Assembly: GCF_051014445.1 (NCBI RefSeq)
Contig: NC_135136.1
Span: 18,494,001-18,558,000, forward strand
Length of the DNA stretch: 64,000 nt
Reading direction: 5' to 3'
Origin: Colletes latitarsis
Lineage: Eukaryota; Arthropoda; Insecta; Hymenoptera; Colletidae
Of the stretch, positions 48,601 through 55,308 are shown piece by piece. Made by a program: the position numbers and the translations under genes. Numbering within the stretch: position 1 is the stretch's first letter; each line of letters opens with the position of its first letter. The notes beneath the pieces were generated by a model. That model did not search any database. It had not been told where the DNA came from and was given only the letters and a program-made list of their open reading frames with translations.

Positions 48601-48782
48601 TCGGCAGCGAGGAGAAGTGGAGGGCCGTGGCCTCCTTCTGCGAGAACGTAATGTTGCAGAAGGAGGCCGCGGGGAGGGAGCGCGAGCTTCAGCGGCGTGC
48701 TGAAGCGCGCGCTCGTGCGGTGGCCCGAGGTCGTCGCCCGGTCGCGAGGCGTCGCGGGCGGCCGCCTCGGCGTGGCGGATGA
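45600..48782 (+). CDS. Retrotransposon ORF2: endonuclease-reverse transcriptase
   Basis: A 1060-aa enzyme for target-primed reverse transcription: its endonuclease nicks target DNA and its reverse transcriptase copies the element RNA from the exposed 3' end. The apurinic-type endonuclease occupies residues 1 to ~215, with N10/N12 (ANLNH), E37 (AEPY), G124-D125-F126-N127 (GDFNAKS) and S200-D201-H202 (SDH). All key residues are present. The reverse transcriptase spans about 430-800: G447-P448-D449 (GPDGVPG), motif A S575-L576-D577 (SLDIANAF), motif B G632-V633-P634-Q635-G636-S637, and motif C Y665-A666-D667-D668, followed by the KTEV and RYLGLILD blocks. A C-terminal zinc knuckle, CX2CX8HX4C (C956, C959, H968, C973), precedes a very basic tail. 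There is no visible RNase H domain. Length and order fit R1-clade ORF2. The frame is intact throughout. Large antisense open frames here are GC-driven shadows. Confidence 0.97.
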   Translation: MPPRLLLQANLNHCRAAQDLMSQVLAEWGVGLAVAAEPYRVPDHPHWVGDADGLVATVWGGGDGSPPFSLLERGRGFVAVDWGGVAVVGCYISPRSGHAAFELYLAEVAACVQRYAARPVLVLGDFNAKSVAWGSPRTSVRGGILGDWAAGLDLRVLNRWSEHTCVRRYGGSIVDVGFATPNAVRMVSGWHVVAGAETLSDHRYIRMEVSAAASASRHGRLRGTPPRRWALRRLDKDALMAAALAATWPQGAAELPSIEEEVARLGALVAGICDAAMPRVGRASPRRAVYWWSDAIAELRVATVRARRQYTRARRRQRTGDGVARARAADDLYGAYRVARVALQVAIKRAKTQAWKELLQTLDDDPWGRPYKVVLNKLRPWAPPVTEGLDPRLLEDVVNTLFPIGERGPRPPAAAAVPVEWTAELGVTQEELAAAIRRLGVRNTAPGPDGVPGRVWVLTQGVLGADLRRLFDRCLRDGRFPPSWKVARMVLLRKEGRPAESPSAYRPICLLDEVGKLFERVIAARLVEHLSRGDPGLADCQFGFRGGRSTIDAIGRVRALSEAAVSRGGVALAISLDIANAFNTLPWEEIRRGLEYHRVPPCLRAVVGDYLRGRWIEYPGRDGDMRREVYCGVPQGSVLGPLLWNIAYDSVLRAGLPDGVSTVCYADDTLVLAVGAHWGRAMRRAEEGSQRVVDRIRGMGMTVAVHKTEVIAFHSPRQDPPPPLIRVGGADIEVKPQIRYLGLILDSHWRFEKHFRCLVPRLERMVAALGRILPNLGGPAGRVRRLYVAMVQSVALYGAPVWADDLAASRRSMTMLRRVQRRMALRVVRGYRTMSHEAAPVLAGMPPMDLLARSHAVMYRHRVDRRAGVGAVPGGQEPAWGDLKRQARQSVLLAWQERLALPTAGHRTVGAVRPLLKEWLDRGHGSLTYRLAQVFSGHGSFGRYLCRIGKEPTARCCHCDAEQDTADHTLEVCPAWEGERRVLVGVVGRDVSLPGVVRAMLGSEEKWRAVASFCENVMLQKEAAGRERELQRRAEARARAVARGRRPVARRRGRPPRRGG
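45652..45673 (+). other. ORF2 early stem-loop, 8-bp perfect arms
   Basis: AGGACTTG (45652-45659) is the exact reverse complement of CAAGTCCT (45666-45673), with a 6-nt loop. It lies about 50 nt after the ORF2 start codon, next to the TGCCGCGCGGCA palindrome. Confidence 0.85.
45962..46013 (+). other. Stem-loop over the endonuclease GDFN motif, 13-bp perfect arms
   Basis: GGTCCTGGGGGAT (45962-45974) is the exact reverse complement of ATCCCCCAGGACC (46001-46013). The left arm encodes G124 and D125 of GDFN. Inside, CCAAG (45982-45986) pairs with CTTGG (45994-45998). Confidence 0.92.
46184..46232 (+). other. Stem-loop enclosing the endonuclease SDH codons, 9-bp perfect arms
   Basis: GGCAGAGAC (46184-46192) is the exact reverse complement of GTCTCTGCC (46224-46232). 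The S200-D201-H202 codons (46197-46205) lie in the loop, which also contains the palindrome CATCCGGATG (46211-46220). Confidence 0.85.
46286..46299 (+). other. UUCG tetraloop hairpin
   Basis: GGCGC (46286-46290), loop TTCG (46291-46294), GCGCC (46295-46299). In RNA this is a C(UUCG)G hairpin, one of the most stable tetraloops known. Confidence 0.85.
46335..46365 (+). other. ORF2 stem-loop, 12-bp arms with one G.U
   Basis: GCAACTTGGCCG (46335-46346) pairs with CGGCCGAGTTGC (46354-46365). The only exception is a U.G at 46341/46359. The loop is 7 nt. Confidence 0.9.
46463..46532 (+). other. ORF2 multi-tier stem, 10-bp perfect outer arms
   Basis: GGTGTACTGG (46463-46472) is the exact reverse complement of CCAGTACACC (46523-46532). 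Nested inside are GTCGG / CCGAC (46475-46479 with 46517-46521) and CGCGGA / TCCGCG (46487-46492 with 46510-46515), giving a long branched or bulged stem. Confidence 0.85.
46678..46765 (+). other. ORF2 long composite stem, 11-bp perfect inner arms
   Basis: GGGGGCGCCCA (46699-46709) is the exact reverse complement of TGGGCGCCCCC (46740-46750). Outside it TGACG (46688-46692) pairs with CGTCA (46751-46755), and AGACCCT (46678-46684) pairs with AGGGTCT (46759-46765), stacked in order with short internal loops. Confidence 0.87.
47130..47183 (+). other. ORF2 stem-loop, 15-bp arms with one G.U
   Basis: CTCGACGAGGTGGGC (47130-47144) pairs with GCCCGCCTCGTCGAG (47169-47183). One U.G replaces a C-G pair. 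The 24-nt loop contains a GCTC-ttc-GAGC mini-hairpin. Confidence 0.92.
47311..47340 (+). other. Perfect 14-bp-arm hairpin on reverse transcriptase motif A
   Basis: CATTGGCAATATCC (47311-47324) and GGATATTGCCAATG (47327-47340) are exact reverse complements separated by only TT. The encoded residues include S575-L576-D577, D577 being the catalytic aspartate of motif A. It is enclosed by a further G-rich/C-rich stem, GGGGAGGG(G)TG / CACCCTCCCC, with ends at about 47299 and 47357. It is followed by a third hairpin at 47374-47399 (10-bp perfect arms GGGGACTCGA / TCGAGTCCCC). Confidence 0.95.
47374..47399 (+). other. ORF2 stem-loop, 10-bp perfect arms, 6-nt loop
   Basis: GGGGACTCGA (47374-47383) is the exact reverse complement of TCGAGTCCCC (47390-47399), 34 bp after the motif A hairpin. 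Confidence 0.9.
47581..47613 (+). other. Stem-loop around the YADD codons
   Basis: GTGTGT (47586-47591) pairs with ACACAC (47602-47607), and GCAC (47581-47584) with GTGC (47610-47613). The YAD codons and the first base of the second D fall in the 10-nt loop. It is weaker than the hairpins listed for motif A. Confidence 0.7.
47722..47750 (+). other. ORF2 stem-loop, 9-bp perfect arms
   Basis: CCGAGGTGA (47722-47730) is the exact reverse complement of TCACCTCGG (47742-47750), with an 11-nt loop. Confidence 0.85.
47803..47827 (+). other. ORF2 stem-loop, 10-bp perfect arms, 5-nt loop
   Basis: AGCCCCAGAT (47803-47812) is the exact reverse complement of ATCTGGGGCT (47818-47827). It encodes the region around RYLGLIL of the reverse transcriptase. 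Confidence 0.9.
48025..48054 (+). other. ORF2 stem-loop, 13-bp arms with one G.U, 4-nt loop
   Basis: CCCGGCGCAGCAT (48025-48037) pairs with ATGCTGCGTCGGG (48042-48054) around the loop GACT. The sole exception is a G.U at 48029/48050. Confidence 0.92.
48152..48198 (+). other. ORF2 long stem, 18 bp with two single-base bulges
   Basis: Bases 48163-48170 pair with 48180-48187 (8 bp), 48156-48161 with 48188-48193 (6 bp) and 48152-48155 with 48195-48198 (4 bp). Only C48162 and T48194 are unpaired, and the apical loop is 9 nt. Confidence 0.9.
48336..48359 (+). other. ORF2 stem-loop, 10-bp arms with one G.U, 4-nt loop
   Basis: CGGCCACTCC (48336-48345) pairs with GGAGTGGCTG (48350-48359) around the loop TGAA. 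The innermost 8 bp are perfect Watson-Crick pairs. Confidence 0.9.
48390..48440 (+). other. ORF2 stem-loop, 19-bp continuous arms with two G.U
   Basis: Bases 48390-48408 pair continuously with 48422-48440. The longest perfect stretch is GGCACAGGTAT (48392-48402) with ATACCTGTGCC (48428-48438). Exceptions are U.G at 48391/48439 and 48403/48427. The loop is 13 nt. This is the longest stem I found. Confidence 0.93.
48486..48548 (+). other. Stem-loop spanning part of the C-terminal zinc knuckle, 12-bp perfect arms
   Basis: CAGGACACGGCG (48486-48497) is the exact reverse complement of CGCCGTGTCCTG (48537-48548). Inside it CATACC (48501-48506) pairs with GGTATG (48512-48517). The H968 and C973 codons of the knuckle lie within this element. 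Confidence 0.9.
48678..48714 (+). other. ORF2 3'-end stem-loop, 16-bp arms with one mismatch
   Basis: Bases 48678-48693 pair with 48699-48714. The inner GCTTCAGC / GCTGAAGC is perfect, with a 5-nt loop, and the outer GAGCGCG / CGCGCTC part is interrupted only by an A/G mismatch at 48685/48707. Confidence 0.92.
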
Positions 48783-49294
48783 CCTAGGCTGGGAGGGGGG
48801 TCCTGAGGGGACCCTCCTCCCGCCAGGCGGCGCCGGGTCGGACCGGTTGGGGGTAGGAGTGCCTCCCCCTACCGGTCCGACGCAAGGGGAGGCACCCTCG
48901 GCGGTCTGGTGCGGCCATGAACGCCCGGCCGCCGAGGGGTGGAAACGGGGTCGCGGGCGGTTGCGAGTTGGGGCTCGCAGCCGCCACTAAACGCGACCCC
49001 GGGACGGATAGCGGCGGGATGGAGTGGCCCCGTCCCGCCGCTATGAGGCAGTGTGTCTACTGGGGGGACCGGTCCCCCCGGGGGATGGGCGCGAAAGCGC
49101 GGGCACGGGGAGGATACCGGAAGAATGCTTCGAGCGATTCCCGGTATCCTCCCAAAGCGTGCCGAAGGGTCACCGTGGGGTTTTTAGTGGGTAGGTCCCG
49201 CGCCTGTCGTTGTACGGGCGCGGGGAATCCCACACACCCCTCCCACCTCTCCCCAAGGAGGTGGGAGGGAGTCTTTCGAAGATTTTCCCCACGA

Positions 49295-49295
<1 letters not shown>
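48783..49295 (+). promoter_or_regulatory. 3' UTR made of ten consecutive stem-loops
   Basis: This 513-nt 3' UTR holds back-to-back inverted repeats at 48791-48821 (13 bp, one G.U), 48838-48880 (10 bp), 48895-48938 (10 bp), 48947-49000 (9 bp plus an inner 12 bp with one G.U), 49008-49044 (12 bp), 49062-49079 (18-bp palindrome), 49089-49100 (4 bp with GAAA tetraloop), 49108-49153 (13 bp plus inner 4 and 3 bp), 49197-49224 (8 bp plus inner pairs) and 49238-49269 (12 bp). They cover about two-thirds of the region. 3' UTR RNA is the usual recognition site for the reverse transcriptase in non-LTR elements, so a role in template selection is plausible. I see no AATAAA. Confidence 0.9.

Positions 49296-49329
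<34 letters not shown>
49296..49329 (+). other. Poly(A) tail of the retrotransposon
   Basis: An uninterrupted run of 34 A residues lies between the 3' UTR and the right target-site duplication, as expected for reverse transcription of a polyadenylated RNA. An unbroken tail is consistent with a recent insertion, though the length of such homopolymers is unreliable in assemblies. Confidence 0.95.
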
Positions 49330-49332
<3 letters not shown>

Positions 49333-49342
49333 TGTGACGAAT
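49330..49342 (+). repeat. Target-site duplication, right copy
   Basis: The bases gtatgtgacgaat are identical to 43326-43338. After them the satellite resumes with gcgaaagtatgtg exactly as it does after the empty site at 54624. Confidence 0.95.
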
Positions 49343-50026
49343 GCGAAAGTATGTGTCTGATGAGGGCAAATCCCAGGCCTAACCTAGATCTAACATGCGT
49401 TATCCTCAAAAATATTTATCGAAACCAGGTTTAATGGACTGTTTCAGTGTGGAACCACATCACTACGTGATCCAAACCAGAAAAATACCCAGGATCCGTT
49501 CAACAAGTATGTGAAGATTGCGAAAGTATGTGTCTGATGAGGGGAAATCCCAGGCCTAACCTAGACCTTACATGCGTTATCCTCAAAAATATTGACCGAA
49601 ACCAGGTTTAATCGACTGTTTCAGTGTGGTACCACATTACTACCTGATCCAAACCAGAAAAATACCCAGGATCTGTTCAACAAGTATGTGGAGAATGCGA
49701 AAGTATGTGTCTGATGAGGGCAAATCCCAGGCCTAACCTAGACATAACATGCGTTATCCTCTAAAATATTGATAGAAACCAGGTTAAATGGACTGATTCA
49801 GTGTGCTACCACATTACTACGTGATCCAAACCAGAAAAAGCCCTGGATCTAGCCATCAAGTATGAGTAATATGCGAAAGTATGAGCCTGATGAGGGCAAA
49901 TCCTAGACCTAACCAAGACCTAACATGCGTTATCCACTAAAATATTTATCAAGACCAGGTTTAATTGAATGTTTCAGTGTGTTACCATACTACTACGTGA
50001 TCCAAACCAGAAAAAACCCAGGACCC
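49343..50026 (+). repeat. 5,282-bp satellite duplication, copy 1, right part
   Basis: This stretch continues copy 1 after the insertion and matches 54625-55308 at an offset of 5,282 bp, with no difference noticed. It includes the private variants gtgtggaaccacatcac, gtgaagattgcg and agaccttacatgcg. About 26 further bases (50027-50052) are shared by both ends of the duplication, which is the junction homology. Confidence 0.9.
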
Positions 50027-53000
50027 GTTCAACAAGTATGTGAAGAATGCGAAAGTACGAGCCTGATCAGGGCAAATCCCTGACCTATCCCAGACCTAAC
50101 TTGCGTTGTCCTCTAAAGTATTGATCGAAACCAGGTTTAATGGAATGTTTCAGTGTGGTACCACATTACTACGTGATCCAATCCAGAAAAAGCCCAGGAT
50201 CTAGCCATGAAGTATGAGAGATATGCGAAATTATGAGCCTGATTAGGGCAAATCCTAGACATAAACCAGATCTAGCATGCGTTATCCTCTAAAATATTGA
50301 TCGAAGCCAGTTTTAATGGACTGTTTCAGTGTGGTACTACATTACTACGGGATCCAAACCAGAAGAAGCACAGAATCTGGCCATCAAGTATGAGAAATTT
50401 GTGAAAGTACGAGCCTGATGAGAGCAAATTCCAGACCTAACCTAGACCTAACATGAGTTATTCTCTAAAATATTGATCGAAACCAGGTTTAATGGACTGT
50501 TTCAGTGTGCTACCACATTGCTACGTCATCCAAACGAGAAAAAACCCAGGATCCGTTCAACAAGTATGTGAAGAATGCGAAAGTACGAGCCTGATCAGGG
50601 GAAATCCTAGACCTAACATGCGTTGTCCTCTAAAGTATTGATCGAAACCTGGTTTAATGGACTGTTTCAGTGTGGTACCACATTACTACGTGATCCAATC
50701 CAGAGAAAGCCCAGGATCTAGCCATGAAGTATGAGAGATATGCGAAATTATGAGCCTGATTAGGGCAAATCCTAGACATAAACCAGATCTAGCATGCGTT
50801 ATCCTCTAAAATATTGATCGAAGCCAGTTTTAATGGACTGTTTCAGTGTGGTACTACATTACTACGGGATCCAAACCAGAAGAAGCACAGAATCTGGCCA
50901 TCAAGTATGAGAAATTTGCGAAAGTACGAGCCTGATGAGAGCAAATCCTAGACCTAACCAAGACCGAACAAGCGTTATTCTCTAAAATATTGATCGAAAC
51001 CAGGTTTAATGGACTGTTTCAGTGAGGTACCACATTACTACCTGATCCAAACCAGAAAAAACCCAGGATCTGTTCAACAAGTATGTGAAGAATGCGAAAG
51101 TATGTGTCTGATGAGGGAAAATCCCAGGCCTAACCTAGACCTAACATGCGTTACCCTCAAAAATATATATCGAAACCAGGTTTAATGGACTGTTTCAGTG
51201 TGGTACCACATCACTACGTGATCCAAACCACAAAAAACCCAGGATCCGTTCAACAAGTATGTGACGAATGCGAAAGTATGTGTCTGATGAGGGCAAATCT
51301 CAGGCCTAACCTAGATCTAACATGCGTTATCCTCAAAAATATTTATCGAAACCAGGTTCAATGGACTGTTTCAGTGTGGTACCACATCACTACGTGATCC
51401 AAACCAGAAAAATACCCAGGATCCGTTCAACAAGTATGTGAAGAATGCGAAAGTATGTGTCTGATGAGGGGAAATCCCAGGCCTAACCTAGACCTAACAT
51501 GCGTTATCCTCAAAAATATTGATCGAAACCAGGTTTAATCGACCGTTTCAGTGTGGTACCACATTACTACCTGATCCAATCCAGAAAAAGCCCTGGATCT
51601 AGCCATCAAGTATGAGTAATATGCGAAAGTATGAGCCTGATGAGGGCAAATCCTAGACCTAACCCAGACCTAACATGCGTTATCCTCTAAAATATTTATC
51701 AAGACCAGGTTTAATTGAATGTTTCAGTGTGGTACCACATTACTACCTGATCCAAACCAGAAGAATACCCAGGATCTGATCAACAAGTATGTGAAGAACG
51801 CGGAAATATGACCCTGATGAGGGCAAATCCCGGGCCTAACCTAGACCTAACATGAGTTATCCTCAAAAATATTGATCGAAACCAGGTTTAATCGACTGTT
51901 TCAGTGTGGTACCACATTACTACCTGATCCAAACCAGAAAAATACCCAGGATCTGTTCAACAAGTATGTGAAGAACGCGAAAATATGACCCTGATGAAGG
52001 CAAATCCCAGACCTATACCAGACCTAACTTGCGTTGTCCTCTAAAATATTGATGGAATCCAGGTTTAATTGACTGTTTCAGTGTGGTACCACATTACTAC
52101 GTGATCCAAACCAGAAAAATACCCAGGATCTGTTCAACAAGTATGTGAAGAACGCGGAAATATGACCCTGATGAGGGCAAATCCCGGGCCTAACCTAGAC
52201 CTAACATGAGTTATCCTCAAAAATATTGACCGAAACCAGGTTTAATCGACTGTTTCAGTGTGGTACCACATTACTACCTGATCCAAACCAGAAAAATACC
52301 CAGGATCTGTTCAACAAGTATGTGGAGAATGCGAAAGTATGTGTCTGATGAGGGCAAATCCCAGGCCTAACGTAGACATAACATGCGTTATCCTCTAAAA
52401 TATTGATAGAAACCAGGTTAAATGGACTGATTCAGTGTGCTACCACATTACTACGTTATCCAAACCAGAAAAAGCCCTGGATCTAGCCATCAAGTATGAG
52501 TAATATGCGAAAGTATGAGCCTGATGAGGGCAAATCCTAGACCTAACCCAGACCTAACATGCGTTATCCTCTAAAATATTTATCAAGACCAGGTTTAATT
52601 GAATGTTTCAGTGTGCTACCACACTACTACGTGATCCAAACCAGAAAAAACCCAGGATCCGTTCAACAAGTATGTGAAGAATGCGAGAGTATGTGTCTGA
52701 TGAGGGCAAATCACAGGCCTAACCTAGACATAACATGCGTTATCCTCTAAAATATTGATGGAAATCAGGTTTAATTGACTATTTCAGTGTGGTACCACAT
52801 TACTACGTGATCCAATCCAGAAAAAAACCCAGGATCTGTACAGCAAGTATGTGAAGAATGCGAAAGTATGAGCCTGACGAGGGCAAATCCCGGACCTATC
52901 CCAGACATATCTTGCGTTATCCTCTAAAATATTGGTCGAAACCAGGTTTAATCGACTATTTCAGTGTGGTACCACATTACTACGTGATCCAAACCAGAAA

Positions 53001-55308
53001 AATACCCAGGATCTGTTCAACAAGTATGTGAAGAACGCGGAAATATCACCCTGATGAGGGCAAATCCCGGGCCTAACCTAGACCTAACATGAGTTATCCT
53101 CAAAAATATTTATCGAAACCAGGTTTAATCGACTGTTTCAGTGTGGTACCACATTACTACCTGATCCAAACCAGAAAAATACCCAGGATCTGTTCAACAA
53201 GTATGTGAAGAACGCGAAAATATGACCCTGATGAGGGCAAATCCCAGACCTATCCCAGACCTAACTTGCGTTGTTCTCTAAAATATGGATGGAAACCAGG
53301 TTTAATTGACTGCTTCAGTGTGGTACCACATTACTACGAGATCCAATCCAGAAAAGGCCCTGGATCTAGCCATCAAGTATGAGTAGTATGCGAAAGTACG
53401 AGCCTGATGGGAGCAAATCTCAGACCTAACCAAGACCGAACAAGCGTTATTCTCTAAAATATTGATCGAAACCAGGTTTAATGGACTGTTTCAGTGAGGT
53501 ACCACATTACTACCTGATCCAAACCAGAAAAAACCCAGGATCTGTTCAACAAGTATGTGAAGAATGCGAAAGTATGTGTCTGATGAGTGAAAATCCCAGG
53601 CCTAACCAAGACCTAACATGCGTTACCCTCAAAAATACTGATCGAAACCAGGTTTAATCGACTGTTTCAGTGTGGTACCACATTACTATGTGATCCAAAC
53701 CAGAAAAAAACCCAGGATCTGTACAACAAGTATGTGAAGAATGCGAAAGTATGAGCCTGACGAGGACAAATCCCGGACCTATCCCAGACATAACTTGCGT
53801 TATCCTCTAAAATATTGATCGAAGCCAGGTTTAATCGACCATTTCAGTGTGGTACTACATTACTACGTGATCCAAACCAGAAAAATACCCAGGATCTGTT
53901 CAACAAGTATGTGAAGAACGCGGAAATATGACCCTGATGAGGGCAAATCCCCGGCCTAACCTAGACCTAATATGAGTTATCCTCAAAAATATTGATCGAA
54001 ACCAGGTTTAATCGACTGTTTCAGTGTGTTACCACATTACTGCCTGATCCAAACCAGAAAAATACCCAGGAATTGTCCAACAAGTATGTGAAGAACGCGA
54101 AAATATGACCCTGATGAGGGCAAATCCCAGACCTATACCAGACCTAACTTGCGTTGTCCTCTAAAATATTGATGGAAACCAGGTTTAATTGACTGTTTCA
54201 GTGTGGTACCACATTACTACGTGATCCAATCCAGAGAAACCCCTGGATCTAGCCATCAAGTATGAGAAATATGCGAAAGTATGAGCCTGATGAGGGCAAA
54301 TCCTTGACCTAACCCAGACCTAACATGCGTTATCCTCAAAAATATTTATCAAGACCTGGTTTAATTGAATGTTTCAGTGTGGTACCACATTACTACGTGA
54401 TCCAAACCTGAAAAAACCCAGGATCTGCTCAACAAGTATGTGAAAAACGCGAAACTATGAGCCTGATGAGGGCAAATCCCAGACCTATCCCAGACCCAAC
54501 ATGCGTTATCCTCTAAAACATTTATCAAGACCTGGTTTAATTGAATGTTTCAGTGTGGTACCACATTACTACGTGATCCAAACCACAAAAAACCCAGGAT
54601 CCGTTCAACAAGTATGTGACGAATGCGAAAGTATGTGTCTGATGAGGGCAAATCCCAGGCCTAACCTAGATCTAACATGCGTTATCCTCAAAAATATTTA
54701 TCGAAACCAGGTTTAATGGACTGTTTCAGTGTGGAACCACATCACTACGTGATCCAAACCAGAAAAATACCCAGGATCCGTTCAACAAGTATGTGAAGAT
54801 TGCGAAAGTATGTGTCTGATGAGGGGAAATCCCAGGCCTAACCTAGACCTTACATGCGTTATCCTCAAAAATATTGACCGAAACCAGGTTTAATCGACTG
54901 TTTCAGTGTGGTACCACATTACTACCTGATCCAAACCAGAAAAATACCCAGGATCTGTTCAACAAGTATGTGGAGAATGCGAAAGTATGTGTCTGATGAG
55001 GGCAAATCCCAGGCCTAACCTAGACATAACATGCGTTATCCTCTAAAATATTGATAGAAACCAGGTTAAATGGACTGATTCAGTGTGCTACCACATTACT
55101 ACGTGATCCAAACCAGAAAAAGCCCTGGATCTAGCCATCAAGTATGAGTAATATGCGAAAGTATGAGCCTGATGAGGGCAAATCCTAGACCTAACCAAGA
55201 CCTAACATGCGTTATCCACTAAAATATTTATCAAGACCAGGTTTAATTGAATGTTTCAGTGTGTTACCATACTACTACGTGATCCAAACCAGAAAAAACC
55301 CAGGACCC
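50027..55308 (+). repeat. 5,282-bp satellite duplication, copy 2, without the retrotransposon
   Basis: This is the uninterrupted sister copy, about 30 monomers, of 38741-43338 joined to 49343-50026. It has only satellite and no gene. Seven single-base differences from copy 1 were seen by eye, about 0.13%. The match ends after 55334, where aatgcgagag replaces aatgcgaaag. Confidence 0.92.
54612..54624 (+). other. Empty insertion site corresponding to the retrotransposon target
   Basis: gtatgtgacgaat occurs once here, flanked by caggatccgttcaacaa and gcgaaagtatgtg, the same flanks as the occupied site. This allelic-like empty site confirms the 13-bp duplication and the exact element ends. Confidence 0.93.

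Larger units (their letters stand above)
43339..49329 (+). mobile_element. Full-length non-LTR (LINE) retrotransposon, R1-clade-like
   Basis: This 5,991-bp insertion has a 5' UTR, two overlapping intact ORFs, a 3' UTR and a 34-nt poly(A) tail, flanked by a 13-bp target-site duplication. ORF1 has three CCHC knuckles. ORF2 has an apurinic-type endonuclease, a reverse transcriptase with YADD and a C-terminal CCHC, and I see no RNase H domain. The ORFs join at UAAUG. In combination this matches the R1/TRAS/SART group, though family rank cannot be settled without a tree. Base composition is strikingly GC-rich, roughly two-thirds by eye, against roughly 40% in the satellite. No frameshift or stop interrupts either ORF, so it may be competent for retrotransposition. 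It lies in a satellite copy whose sister copy lacks it. Confidence 0.97.

Noticed and set aside
48783..49329. An AATAAA polyadenylation signal in the 3' UTR
   Set aside because: None was seen. The poly(A) follows a GC-rich stem-loop directly, so the signal is unconventional or external.
49170..49434. Open frames running through the poly(A) tract with poly-Lys or poly-Phe
   Set aside because: They are homopolymer artefacts joining the 3' UTR with satellite.
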